From contig DAIQNX010000006.1 of the NCBI GenBank assembly GCA_036788195.1, forward strand, positions 1 through 64,000: a DNA stretch of 64,000 nt, given 5' to 3'. A program made the position numbers and the translations under genes. Origin of the DNA: CALFXN01 sp937957815 (GTDB lineage: Bacteria; Synergistota; Synergistia; Synergistales; Aminobacteriaceae). This document shows, piece by piece, positions 51,497 through 63,324 of this stretch (positions are counted from its first letter, which is position 1; each line of letters starts with the position of its first letter). Under the pieces are notes generated by a model. It had not been told where the DNA came from and searched no databases. It was given only the letters and a program-made list of their open reading frames with translations.

Positions 51497-51693
51497 GGGA
51501 GGGAAGCGAATGCAGCCACGCGTATCTGAGTCCGGTCCATACTATCCATTTATAGTGCTTTTTGTAAACCTTCTGCAAATTTTGCCAGTTAGTGAACGTA
51601 TTGACTAATGGTATGGACAATGGTATCGTTTTCTCCAGAGGAATAGTGAAATGCTTCTCATGATTCAAGAGAGGGAGGGAAGCGAATGCAGCC
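51497..51693 (+). repeat. 21-bp direct repeat duplicating the lplA start region
   Basis: The 21 bases at 51497-51517 recur exactly at 51673-51693 (176-bp period). They contain the ribosome site GGGAGGGAAGCG and the first codons ATG CAG CC of lplA. After the first copy the frame (32 codons, no homology) ends at a TAA. The intervening segment is AT-richer than its surroundings and holds a promoter. This looks like an insertion or tandem duplication that moved lplA away from the riboswitch terminator. Confidence 0.85.
51601..51629 (+). promoter_or_regulatory. Promoter P2, downstream of the riboswitch terminator
   Basis: TTGACT (51601-51606), exactly 17 bases, TATCGT (51624-51629), 57 bases before lplA ATG. 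It lies inside the segment between the two 21-bp repeats and would give transcription that does not depend on glycine. Confidence 0.5.
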
Positions 51694-52690
51694 GTTCACA
51701 AGCGAAATAGTCACATCTCCGTCGTTCGACCCCTGGACGAATCTCGCGCTCGAGGAATACTTGCTCGGCAGGATCCATGACGATTCCATGACCCTCTACC
51801 TCTGGCGCAACGAACATACCGTCGTCATCGGACGCAACCAGAACGCGTGGCGCGAGTGCCGGACGGAACTCCTCGAACTCGAGGGTGGCCGTCTCGCCCG
51901 ACGGCTGTCGGGGGGAGGCGCGGTCTATCACGATCTCGGGAACTGCAACTTCACCTTTCTCGCTTCCCCGCGCTCCTACGACTTCGACAGACAGATCGGC
52001 GTCCTCGTGGAGGCGCTGCGCGATCTCGGAATTTCCGCCTCTTTCGGCGGCAGGAACGACATCTTCGTCGAGGGGCGCAAGATCTCCGGAAACGCCTTCT
52101 ACCGGGGCAGGACGGGGCGCTATCACCACGGAACGATTCTGATGGACGTGGATATGGATCGCCTCACGCGCTACCTCCAGCCCTCGAAGGCGAAACTCGA
52201 AGCGAAGGGCGTCGCCTCCGTCCGCTCCCGCGTCGCAAATCTCCGCGAGTTCGTTCCATCCCTGTCCATGGACGACCTGCAGCACGCTCTTCGCACCGCG
52301 TTCCACAGGGAGTTCGGCGACGGACCGGAGCGTGACGCCGCGACGTTTCTCGCCGACCCGTCCATGCGCCGTCTGCGCGACACGTACGCGAGCAGGGAGT
52401 GGATCTACGGCAGAACTCCCGTTTTCGACGCGGAGATCGGCCGTCGCTTCGACTGGGGGGAACTTCAGATCTGCATGACCGTGGAGCGGGGCGTCATCAA
52501 GGAGTGTCGCGTCTTTTCCGACGCGATGGACGCCGACTTCATCGCACGCCTTGCCGAGCTCTTCCCCGGTGCGACGCCCGACGGAGCGTCCCTCGCGGCG
52601 CGCGTACGGGACTCGCAAAGCGCGCGTACGACACCAGAAACCGGCGATATTCTCTCTTGGCTCGAATCGGTCGGGAATGGTCTGATCTAG
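51686..52690 (+). CDS. lplA: Lipoate-protein ligase A
   Basis: The 334-residue protein has the LplA catalytic domain with RRLSGGGAVYHDLGNCNFTF, GRNDIFVEGRKISGNAFYR (catalytic Lys in RKISG) and a C-terminal accessory domain. It attaches lipoate to GcvH, which is encoded two genes downstream; placement first in the glycine operon is consistent. GGGAGGGAAGCG is the ribosome site, duplicated 176 bp upstream. Confidence 0.92.
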   Translation: MQPFTSEIVTSPSFDPWTNLALEEYLLGRIHDDSMTLYLWRNEHTVVIGRNQNAWRECRTELLELEGGRLARRLSGGGAVYHDLGNCNFTFLASPRSYDFDRQIGVLVEALRDLGISASFGGRNDIFVEGRKISGNAFYRGRTGRYHHGTILMDVDMDRLTRYLQPSKAKLEAKGVASVRSRVANLREFVPSLSMDDLQHALRTAFHREFGDGPERDAATFLADPSMRRLRDTYASREWIYGRTPVFDAEIGRRFDWGELQICMTVERGVIKECRVFSDAMDADFIARLAELFPGATPDGASLAARVRDSQSARTTPETGDILSWLESVGNGLI

Positions 52691-52721
52691 GACAGGAAAG
52701 ACGTCACAAGGAGGGATCGAC

Positions 52722-53813
52722 ATGAGGAGAACACCGTTTTACGAACAGCACCTGGCGTCAGGCGGCAAGATGGTCGATTTCGGCGGATGGGAACTTCCCG
52801 TGCAGTACCCGACGGGCATCGTCGAGGAACACCGTCTGGTGCGGAAAGCAGCGGGACTCTTCGACGTCTCCCACATGGGAGAGATCTGGGTGGTCGGCGC
52901 GGACGCGGAAGACTGGGTCGACGGCATCGTCACGAACGACGTCAGGTCGATGCACGACGGACAGGTCATCTACGCCCAGATGTGCTACCCGAACGGCGGC
53001 GTGGTTGACGACCTTCTGGTCTACCGGTACGGCCCGAAACGGTACTTCCTCGTCGTGAACGCGTCCAACGCGCAGAAGGACTACGAATGGCTCGCGGGAC
53101 ACGCGGCCGGGAACGTGACGGTCACCGACGCGTCCGCCGAATTCGCGGAACTCGCGCTTCAGGGACCGAAGGCGGAAGCGATACTCCAGCGTCTGACGAA
53201 GCACGATCTGTCCTCGATTCCGTTTTTCCATTTCGCGGACGGAGTCGAGATATCGGGGCTCGTCGCGATCGTCTCCCGCACCGGATACACCGGCGAAGAC
53301 GGATTCGAGATCTTCGTCCCGTGGGATCAGGGGCCGAAGCTCTGGGACGCGATTCTCGAAGCCGGAAAGGCGGAGGGCGTTCGCCCGATCGGACTCGGCG
53401 CCCGCGACAGCCTGCGGTTCGAGGCGTGCCTGCCCCTGTACGGACACGAACTGTCGGTTCACATCTCGCCGCTCGAGGCGGACCTCGGTTTCTTCGTCCA
53501 TACGGAAAAACCGTTCATCGGCAGAGACGCTCTCGCGAAGATGAAAGAAACCGGCATCCCGCGGAAGATCATCGCCCTCCGCATGGAAGAGAAGGGCATT
53601 CCCCGTTCCGGGTACGAGGTCCGTCGGAACGGACGCGCCGTCGGGACCGTGACGACCGGAGGATATTCGCCGTCCCTCGACGCGAGCATCGCGCTGGCTC
53701 TCGTGGACGCGACGGTCGCGAAAGAGGAGGCTCTTCACGTGGTGATTCACGGGAAGGAACGCCTCGCACGACGCGTGAAGAAGCCGTTCGTCCGGAAGGG
53801 CTACAAAAAGTAG
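52722..53813 (+). CDS. gcvT: Glycine cleavage T protein (aminomethyltransferase)
   Basis: The 363-residue protein has YEQHLASGGKMVDFGGWELP at the N-terminus, VSHMGEIWV, SRTGYTGEDGFEIFV and GLGARDSLRFEACLPLYGHE, all hallmarks of GcvT. It transfers the methylene of the aminomethyl-lipoyl arm to tetrahydrofolate and releases ammonia. GGAGGGATCGAC precedes ATG 52722. Confidence 0.95.
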   Translation: MRRTPFYEQHLASGGKMVDFGGWELPVQYPTGIVEEHRLVRKAAGLFDVSHMGEIWVVGADAEDWVDGIVTNDVRSMHDGQVIYAQMCYPNGGVVDDLLVYRYGPKRYFLVVNASNAQKDYEWLAGHAAGNVTVTDASAEFAELALQGPKAEAILQRLTKHDLSSIPFFHFADGVEISGLVAIVSRTGYTGEDGFEIFVPWDQGPKLWDAILEAGKAEGVRPIGLGARDSLRFEACLPLYGHELSVHISPLEADLGFFVHTEKPFIGRDALAKMKETGIPRKIIALRMEEKGIPRSGYEVRRNGRAVGTVTTGGYSPSLDASIALALVDATVAKEEALHVVIHGKERLARRVKKPFVRKGYKK

Positions 53814-53844
53814 ACGTCACAACTCACAGGGGAGGAATGGGACA

Positions 53845-54243
53845 ATGTCGCAGATACTCAAGGACAGGAAGTATACGGAGACGCACGAGTGGGTCATGAT
53901 CGAGGGCAATATGGCGAAAATCGGCGTGACCGATTTCGCGCAGCACGCGATGGGCGACGTGGTGTACGTCGAACTCCCTGAGGTCGGCGCGTCGTTCGCC
54001 AAGGGCGACGATTTCTGTGTCGTTGAGTCGGTCAAGGGAGCCAACGACGTGTACGCGCCGCTTTCCGGGAAGGTTGCGAACGTCAACGAGGGTCTCGACG
54101 GCGCTCCCGAAAACCTCAACAAGGATGCGTACGGAAGCTGGATCGCGGAAATCGAGTGCTCCGATCTCTCCGAAGCCGACAGCCTGATGGATGCCGCAGC
54201 CTACGAAAAACTGGTGGAAGAGCTCGAAAAGAAGGAGGGTTGA
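53845..54243 (+). CDS. gcvH: Glycine cleavage H protein
   Basis: The 132-residue lipoyl-domain protein has the attachment lysine at K64 in VVESVKGANDVYAP. THEWV at the N-terminus and LNKDAYGSWIAEIE are typical. It carries the aminomethyl group between P, T and L proteins. GGGGAGGAATGGGACA precedes the start. Confidence 0.95.
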   Translation: MSQILKDRKYTETHEWVMIEGNMAKIGVTDFAQHAMGDVVYVELPEVGASFAKGDDFCVVESVKGANDVYAPLSGKVANVNEGLDGAPENLNKDAYGSWIAEIECSDLSEADSLMDAAAYEKLVEELEKKEG

Positions 54244-54246
54244 CGT

Positions 54247-55593
54247 ATGCAGCGATACATCCCCAATACTCCTGAACAACGGAGCGAAATGCTGAAGGTC
54301 ATCGGCGTCCGTTCCACCGGCGACCTCTTCGCCGATATCCCGGAGAAGCTCCGATTGAAAGAAGGCATCAGCCTGCCTCCCGCCCTTTCCGAAATGGAAT
54401 TGTCGCGTCTCATGGAGGGAATGGCGGCGGACAACGCGAACGCGGAATCTTCCGTCTGTTTTCTCGGAGCGGGGACCTACGATCACTTCATCCCTTCCGT
54501 GGTCAACCATATCGTGCTCCGGCAGGAGTTCTACACGAGCTACACGCCGTACCAGTCAGAACTGAGCCAGGGAACGCTGCGCGTGATCTTCGAGTTTCAG
54601 ACGATGATCTGCGCCCTCACGGGCATGGACGTCGCGAACGCGTCGATGTACGACGGCGCGACGGCGGCGGCCGAGGCGGCGCTGCTTGCGGCCGCCTCGA
54701 CGAAGCGGCATGAGATACTCGTATCGCGCGCCGTCTGCCCCGATACGCGCAACGTACTTGCGACCTACCTTCCGTGCCAGAACGTACGCTTGCGCGAATT
54801 CGGACACAGGAACGGCGTATCCGATGCGGACCAGCTGAAATCCCTGATCGGTCCGGATACGGCGGCGGTCCTCGTCCAGAATCCCAATTTCTTCGGATCG
54901 CTCGAAGATCTCGCGGCCATGGGCGATATCGCGCGCAGCGCGAAGGCGCTGTTCGTCGTGGCGACGAACCCCGTTTCCCTGGCGTTGCTCGAACCACCGG
55001 CGTCGTTCGGGGCGGACATCGTCGTGGGCGAGGGGCAGCCGCTCGGAAACGGAATGAACTTCGGCGGACCGGGTTTCGGATTCTTTGCGGTGACGGAGAA
55101 ACACATGCGGAAACTCCCGGGACGAGTGATCGGAGAGACGACCGATCGCAACGGGAAGACCGGCTACGTCCTCACCCTCCAGGCGCGCGAGCAGCATATC
55201 CGGCGGGAGAAGGCGACGTCGAACATCTGTTCGAACCAGAACCTGTGTATCCTCATGGCGACCGTCTACATGAGCCTTCTCGGCAAAAATGGACTTCGGG
55301 AGGTCGCGACGCAGTGCCTCCAGAAGGCGCACTACGCGCGGGAAACCCTTCTGAAAAACGGCTTCGAGCCGCTTTTCGACGCGCCGTTCTTCAATGAATT
55401 CGCGCTCCGGACGGAAGCCCCCGCGGAGATTCTCAACGAACGGCTCGCGGAAGCCGGATTCATCGGCGGGTACGGTCTTTCCCGCGATTATCCGGAGCTC
55501 CCGGGCGGATATCTCGTCGCGGTCACCGAGAAGCGGACGAAAGACGAAATCGACCGGTTCTCGGTCTGCGCGGGAAGGGGGAAGAAGGCATGA
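54247..55593 (+). CDS. gcvPA: Glycine dehydrogenase (decarboxylating) subunit 1
   Basis: The 448-residue N-terminal half of the P protein in the split (two-gene) form opens MQRYIPNTPEQRSEMLKVIG; YTPYQSELSQGTLRVIFEFQ and NICSNQNLCILMATVYMSL are characteristic. It starts 3 bases after gcvH and overlaps gcvPB by four bases. With PB it decarboxylates glycine. Confidence 0.95.
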   Translation: MQRYIPNTPEQRSEMLKVIGVRSTGDLFADIPEKLRLKEGISLPPALSEMELSRLMEGMAADNANAESSVCFLGAGTYDHFIPSVVNHIVLRQEFYTSYTPYQSELSQGTLRVIFEFQTMICALTGMDVANASMYDGATAAAEAALLAAASTKRHEILVSRAVCPDTRNVLATYLPCQNVRLREFGHRNGVSDADQLKSLIGPDTAAVLVQNPNFFGSLEDLAAMGDIARSAKALFVVATNPVSLALLEPPASFGADIVVGEGQPLGNGMNFGGPGFGFFAVTEKHMRKLPGRVIGETTDRNGKTGYVLTLQAREQHIRREKATSNICSNQNLCILMATVYMSLLGKNGLREVATQCLQKAHYARETLLKNGFEPLFDAPFFNEFALRTEAPAEILNERLAEAGFIGGYGLSRDYPELPGGYLVAVTEKRTKDEIDRFSVCAGRGKKA

Positions 55594-57053
55594 AACGGCT
55601 TGAACCGACGATTTTCGAACGCTGCGTTCCCGGAAGACAGGGGTATTCCCTGCCGGAACTCGACGTTCCGACGCAGGATGCGGCGAGGCTCCTGCCGCCG
55701 GGCTCTCTCCGAAAGACCGCGGCGGAACTGCCCGAGGTCAGCGAAGTCGACGTGGTCCGTCACTATACCCGGCTCTCGCAGCTCAACTTCGCGGTGGACG
55801 AGGGGTTCTATCCGCTTGGCTCCTGCACGATGAAATACAATCCGAAGATCAACGAGGACATGGCGCGGCTTCCGGGCTTTGCGGCCGCGCATCCGCTCCA
55901 GGGGGCTGAGCGGTCGCAGGGCGCACTGCGACTGATGTACGAACTCTCGGAGATGCTCGCCGAGATCACCGGGATGGCGGGCGTGTCGCTCCAGCCCGCG
56001 GCCGGGGCGCACGGAGAACTGACCGGTATCATGATCATCCGCGCCTACCATCGCAGCCGGGGCGACGCGAAGCGCACGAAGATGATCGTTCCGGACACGG
56101 CGCACGGAACGAACCCGGCCTCCTCGGCGACCGCCGGCTTCGACGTTATCGAGGTGAAGTCGAACGAGCGGGGAAATGTCGATCTCGACTCGCTCCGTGC
56201 CGCCATGACGGACGAAGTGGCGGGGATCATGCTCACGAATCCGAACACGCTCGGCCTGTTCGAGGAAGACATCCTCGAAATCGGACGGATCGTCCACGAG
56301 CGCGGCGGACTGCTGTACTACGACGGAGCGAACTTCAACGCCATTCTGGGGCAGGTTCGTCCCGGGGACATGGGATTCGACGTCATCCACCTGAACCTCC
56401 ACAAATCGTTCAGCACGCCGCACGGCGGCGGCGGCCCGGGCGCCGGTCCCGTCGGCGTTTGCGAGAAACTCGTCCCCTTCCTCCCCGTCCCGGTCATCGC
56501 GAAGAGGGGAGACGCGTACGCGTTCGATTTCGACCGGCCGCACACCATCGGAAAGGTGCGTTCGTTCTACGGAAACTTCGGCGTCCTCGTCCGGGCATAC
56601 GCCTATATCCGGACGATGGGCGCGGCCGGACTCCGGGACGTATCCGAAAACGCCGTCCTCAACGCGAATTACCTGATGCATCGGCTCAAATCGGAATACC
56701 TTCTCCGGTTCGACCGCACGTGCAAACACGAATTCGTCCTTTCGGGCAAGAAGCAGCACGACGCGAACGGCGTGTCCACGCTCGACATGGCGAAGGCCCT
56801 CATGGACTATGGATTCCATCCTGCAACGATCTACTTCCCGCATCTCGTCGAAGAGGCCATCATGATCGAACCGACGGAAACGGAGGGGAAGGAGACGCTC
56901 GACGAATTCGCGGACGCGATGGTCGCGATCGCACACGACGCGGAAACCGATCCGGAAAAAGTCAAAAACGCGCCGCACACGACGATCGTTTCCCGCCTCG
57001 ACGAGACGGCGGCCGCCCGAAAGCCCGTGCTTCGCTGGATGAAGGGCGCGTGA
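55590..57053 (+). CDS. gcvPB: Glycine dehydrogenase (decarboxylating) subunit 2
   Basis: The 487-residue PLP-binding half has the Schiff-base lysine in HLNLHKSFSTPHGGGGPG, preceded by LPEVSEVDVVRHYTRLSQ and YPLGSCTMKYNPK. It is co-translated with gcvPA (ATGA) and overlaps the lpd start (GTGA). Confidence 0.95.
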   Translation: MKRLEPTIFERCVPGRQGYSLPELDVPTQDAARLLPPGSLRKTAAELPEVSEVDVVRHYTRLSQLNFAVDEGFYPLGSCTMKYNPKINEDMARLPGFAAAHPLQGAERSQGALRLMYELSEMLAEITGMAGVSLQPAAGAHGELTGIMIIRAYHRSRGDAKRTKMIVPDTAHGTNPASSATAGFDVIEVKSNERGNVDLDSLRAAMTDEVAGIMLTNPNTLGLFEEDILEIGRIVHERGGLLYYDGANFNAILGQVRPGDMGFDVIHLNLHKSFSTPHGGGGPGAGPVGVCEKLVPFLPVPVIAKRGDAYAFDFDRPHTIGKVRSFYGNFGVLVRAYAYIRTMGAAGLRDVSENAVLNANYLMHRLKSEYLLRFDRTCKHEFVLSGKKQHDANGVSTLDMAKALMDYGFHPATIYFPHLVEEAIMIEPTETEGKETLDEFADAMVAIAHDAETDPEKVKNAPHTTIVSRLDETAAARKPVLRWMKGA

Positions 57054-58426
57054 GGCGCGTGTACGACGTCATCATACTCGGTGGCGGGCCGGGAGGGTAC
57101 AGGGCGGCGGAGCTCGCGGCAAAGGCCGGGATGAAGGTCGCCCTGGTCGAGAAGGACGCACTCGGTGGAATGTGCCTCAACCGCGGGTGTATCCCGACCA
57201 AGGCGTACTACGCCCGGCTCGTCGGCGGACACGGCTCCTCTGCGTCGCTCTGGGAGGACAAGGAAACGGTCGTCTCCAAGCTCCGGGAGGGCATCGTGAC
57301 GCTCATGCGCATGACGGGTGTGGATGTCGTACGGGGAACGGGGACCATCACCTGCGCGGGAGACGTCAAGAGCGTCGAGGTCCGCGGCGCCGGAGATCCC
57401 GTTGCGCTCAGCGGAAAAAACCTGATCATCGCCACGGGCTCGCGTTCGATGCCCATGGATTTCGACGGCGCCGACCTCCCGGGCGTCATCACGGGCGACC
57501 GGGCCGTCGCCTGCCCGGATCTCTGGAAGTCGCCGGATCACGAGACCGTTTCGTCGGTGGGCGTCGTCGGTGCGGGCGTCATTGCGGTGGAACTCGCGGC
57601 GATGCTCAAGGCTCTCGGCAAAGACGTCACGATCTTCAAGCACTCCGACGAGGTCCTGCGACGGGCGGACGGCGATATCAAGAAAAAGCTCGTTCAGGGG
57701 TTCAAAAAACGCAAGATCCGGATGGTCGACTTCTTCCACCCGGAGACGATCACGGCGGAAGGGCCGTTGCTGCGGATCTCGGGCTCGACGAAGAACGGCC
57801 GCGAAGAAGCGGTCTGCGACCGCGTCATTCTCGCGTCGAGCATGGTCCCGATTCTCGACGGCTACGGACTCGAAAACACCGGGGTCCGGTTCGACCCGCG
57901 AAAGGGCATCGCCGTGGACGCATCCATGCGGACGAACATCGAAGGCGTCTGGGCGATCGGGGACGTGACCGGAGGCATGATGCTCGCTCATCTCGCGGAG
58001 TATCACGCGCTTGCGGCAGTGGAGGCGATGCAGGGACGCAGCGTTTCGATCCCACCCGACTCGGTTCCGTGGTGCGTCTTCTCGGATCCGGAAATCGCGG
58101 CCGTCGGCCTTTCGGAGGAACAGGCCGCGTCGCAGAATCTCCAGTTTGTCTCCGCCCGATCGTACTTCCTCGGGAACGGAATGGCTCTCGCCATGGGCAA
58201 GACGGACGGGTTCGTGAAGGTCGTCGCCGCTCGCGACGGAAAGCTGCTCGGCGTCCACATGATGGGGCCCGAGGCGGCTTCGATGATTTCGGAAGCGGCT
58301 CTGGCGGTACGATACGGAATGTCGGTCCGGGATGTGGCCTACACGGTGCATCCGCACCCGACATTGAGCGAATGCTTCAAGGATGCGCTCTTCAGGACGC
58401 TCGAAGAACTCGAAAAATCGCGATGA
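57050..58426 (+). CDS. lpdA: Dihydrolipoyl dehydrogenase (glycine cleavage L protein)
   Basis: The 458-residue flavoprotein has the FAD motif ILGGGPGGYRAAELA, redox disulfide C42-C47 in GGMCLNRGCIPTK, NAD motif VGVVGAGVIAVELA and the C-terminal catalytic His in VHPHPTLSE. GTG 57050 overlaps the gcvPB stop; GTG 57059 is an alternative start. It re-oxidises GcvH dihydrolipoamide with NAD. The operon ends with a strong terminator. Confidence 0.93.
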   Translation: MRRVYDVIILGGGPGGYRAAELAAKAGMKVALVEKDALGGMCLNRGCIPTKAYYARLVGGHGSSASLWEDKETVVSKLREGIVTLMRMTGVDVVRGTGTITCAGDVKSVEVRGAGDPVALSGKNLIIATGSRSMPMDFDGADLPGVITGDRAVACPDLWKSPDHETVSSVGVVGAGVIAVELAAMLKALGKDVTIFKHSDEVLRRADGDIKKKLVQGFKKRKIRMVDFFHPETITAEGPLLRISGSTKNGREEAVCDRVILASSMVPILDGYGLENTGVRFDPRKGIAVDASMRTNIEGVWAIGDVTGGMMLAHLAEYHALAAVEAMQGRSVSIPPDSVPWCVFSDPEIAAVGLSEEQAASQNLQFVSARSYFLGNGMALAMGKTDGFVKVVAARDGKLLGVHMMGPEAASMISEAALAVRYGMSVRDVAYTVHPHPTLSECFKDALFRTLEELEKSR

Positions 58427-58498
58427 CGGCGCGATTGTGCGCCAAGCTTGCAGTGACGATTCGCGTCTGCCCCCCAAGCGACTGAGTCGGACACTGTC

Positions 58499-58544
58499 AC
58501 CGCCGCCCGGTGCGAGTGAATTTCGCCCTGGCGGCGGTTTTTTT
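58499..58544 (+). terminator. Rho-independent terminator of the glycine operon
   Basis: ACCGCCGCC pairs with GGCGGCGGT (9 bp) around a 22-base loop, followed by a run of seven T (58538-58544). Confidence 0.85.
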
Positions 58545-58604
58545 ATCGCATTACGGCGTATCTGCAGCTGTCCTGAACCAGGGTATGCGTCCCGTTTCCC
58601 GCGC

Positions 58605-58634
58605 TTGACGTTTCCCGAACCGGAAGGGTAGGAT
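58605..58634 (+). promoter_or_regulatory. Promoter of the cobalamin-riboswitch/mut operon
   Basis: TTGACG (58605-58610), 18 bases, TAGGAT (58629-58634), immediately before the riboswitch. Confidence 0.6.
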
Positions 58635-58644
58635 ACGGACACGA

Positions 58645-58800
58645 GAAACAGCAGTCCGCAGATGTTCGGGAATCCGGTGTGAATCCGGAACGGCCCCGCC
58701 ACTGTAACCGGGACGAAACCGCAGGGTCACCGAGGAAGATGTCGGGAAGACGCGGAAGTAGGATGAACGGAAGTCAGGAGACCGGTCCGCGGACGGTGTT
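58645..58800 (+). promoter_or_regulatory. Cobalamin (adenosylcobalamin) riboswitch
   Basis: The conserved core is clear: GGAATCCGGTGTGAATCC, CGGCCCCGCCACTGTAACCG and the B12 box AGTCAGGAGACC (58772-58783). The closing helix pairs GTCCGC (58654-58659) with GCGGAC (58789-58794). A terminator lies about 80 bases downstream, before mutA. The switch controls a B12-dependent enzyme, less usual than control of B12 synthesis or transport genes. Confidence 0.93.
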
Positions 58801-58881
58801 CAGGTCAGGTCTGCGCGGGCGGACGCTGTCCCCGGATGGTGTGGAAGTATGTCTCCCCATTTGTGGATTTCGGTGTGTGTG

Positions 58882-58910
58882 CCGCCGCGCGACCCGCGGC
58901 GGTTTTTTTT
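58882..58910 (+). terminator. Terminator between the cobalamin riboswitch and mutA
   Basis: CCGCCGCG-CGACC-CGCGGCGG is a perfect 8-bp stem followed by eight T. It is the probable expression platform: B12 binding would favour or prevent its formation. Confidence 0.88.
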
Positions 58911-58954
58911 GTCCCCGCACGGGGAGGAATTCGACGAGGGAGGGGAAATATCGC

Positions 58955-61119
58955 ATGGAGACAGGGATGGAAACACCGGCGCGAGAATACGACTCCGTTT
59001 CATTCGCGGAATTCGCACCGACGTCGTACGTCGAGTGGCGACGGGAGGCGGAGGACGCGCTCAAGGGGGCGCCGTTCGAAAAACGGCTGCTGACGAAGAC
59101 ATACGAAGGAATCACGCTCGAACCGCTGTACACGGCGGAACATACGAAGGATCTGACGCACCCGCGGACGCATCCCGGTTCTCCCGATTTCCTCCGGGGG
59201 ACGGAGCCCGCCGGATACTTGGCGGCTCCGTGGGCCGTCGCGCAGGCGTGCGACGCCGCTCTGCCCTGGCAGGCGAACGAGCAGCTCCGGCAGGAACTCG
59301 CGAGGGGAAGCGACGCGATCCATGTCGCGCTCGACGGCGCGACGCTCCGGTGCAGGGACGAGGCGGAACCGGGCGCGGAATCGTCCCGGGGGTTGTCGCT
59401 CGCGACGCTTCGGGATATCGACGAGACGTTCCGGGACATCGACCTCGCGAGCACGCCGCTCCATATCTTCGCGGGAGCGTCGGCCGCGCCGCTGCTCGCT
59501 CTCCTCGTCGCACGGACCCGGGCGCAGGGCGCCCTCCGGTCTGTCGCGGAGTTCGGCGGATGCGTCGGGGCCGATCCGCTCGGCGTTCTCGCGCGCGAAG
59601 GAATGCTCGACTGTCCGCTCGGCCAGCTCTACGACGAGATGGCGCTGACGATCCAGTGGACGCGGACGAACATGCCCCGGATGCGGACGATTTTCGTCCG
59701 GGGAGACGTGTATCACGACGGCGGGGCGAACGCCGCGCAGGAAATCGCCTGTGCGATGGCGACCGCCGTTTCGTATCTCGACGCTATGCGTCTTCGCGGA
59801 ATCGACGCCGATTCGGTCGCCTCGCAGATGCGGTTCTCTTTTTCGCTCGGCGCGAACTTCTTCATGGAAATCGCAAAGCTCCGGGCCGTCCGGATGGTGT
59901 GGTCGCAAATCGCGGAGGCGTTCGGCTGCGGAGAGGGCGCCCGAAAGATCGACATTTTCGCGACGACGTCCGCTTTCACGAAAACCGTGTACGACCCCTA
60001 CGTCAATATCCTGCGGAATGCGACGGAGGCCTTTTCCGGCGTGGTCGGCGGCGTCGGCGGCATGAATGTCCGGGGCTTCGACGACGCGGTGCGTTCCGGC
60101 GACGAACAGTCGCGGCGGATTTCGCGCAACATCCAGATTCTGCTTCGCAACGAGTTCGAACTGCTGCAGCCGGTCGACCCGGCCGGAGGGTCCTGGTATA
60201 TCGAGTCGCTGACCGAAAGCGTTGCGGAACTTGCGTGGGCGCAGTTCCAGAAGATCGAGCAGGCCGGCGGTATGCAGGAATCCCTCCGGAGCGGCGCGGT
60301 TCAGGCCGAAATAGAGGCCGTGCTGCAGGCGCGCTTCAAGAACCTGTCGACGCGTTCCGACCGGGCCGTCGGAAGCAACATGTACGCCAACACGACCGAA
60401 CAGCCCCTCGCCGTACCCAACCGGGACGAAAACGCGATGCGCGAGATCCGGCGGCTTGCGGTCGCGGAGTATCGCGAAACGGTCGACGACGCGTTCCGGC
60501 GCGAACAGCTCGAGCGGATCCCCGATTCGATCGGAGGGGCGGAGGGAGCGTTTCTGAACGTCCTGGTCGACGCGTTCCTCGCGGGTGCGACTCTTGGCGA
60601 CGTGCGCCGGGTGCTCGACGACGGCTTCGACGGCGACGAGCGCGTGACGCCGATCCGGCCGCACCGGTGGACCGAGCGGTTCGAGGCGCTGCGCCGCGCG
60701 ACGGGGGAGTTCGTCGCGCGAACGGGCGAGAACGTCTCGGTCTTTCTAGCGAACATGGGGCCCGTCGCGCAGCACAAGGCCCGGGCGGATTTCAGCACGG
60801 GCTTCATGGAAGTCGCGGGCTTCCGCGTGCTCAAAAACGACGGGTTCGCGACCGTGGACGAGGCCGCGCGAGCGGCCTGCGACTCCGGGGTGGACGTCGT
60901 CGTGATCTGTTCGACGGACGACACGTACCCGGAACTCGTCCCGCCGCTCGCGCGCGCGATCCGCGCGGAGCGTCCGGGCGTGCGGATCCTTCTCGCGGGG
61001 GCCCCCGCGCCCGAATGCAGGGACGCCTATACCGAGGCGGGCGTGGACGATTTCATCCACGTCCGGGCCGATTGCCTGCGGATTCTCCGCGATATCCAGA
61101 CGATGAGGGGGATGGCGTG

Positions 61120-61120
<1 letters not shown>
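58955..61120 (+). CDS. mutA: Methylmalonyl-CoA mutase small (beta) subunit
   Basis: The 721-residue protein has the TIM-barrel domain of the mutase (DSVSFAEFAPTSYVEW start; FSLGANFFMEIAKLRAVRMV, VVGGVGGMNVRGFDDAV) and a C-terminal flavodoxin-like domain that lacks the B12-binding DxHxxG, as expected for the non-catalytic subunit of heterodimeric enzymes. ATG 58955 follows GAGGGAGGGG; ATG 58967 is possible. It ends TGATG, overlapping mutB by one base. Confidence 0.92.

Positions 61121-63323
<2,203 letters not shown>

Positions 63324-63324
<1 letters not shown>

Noticed and set aside
51510..51608. A 32-codon ORF starting at the first copy of the 21-bp repeat
   Set aside because: It has the duplicated lplA ribosome site but its sequence after the first codons has no homology; regarded as a by-product of the duplication.
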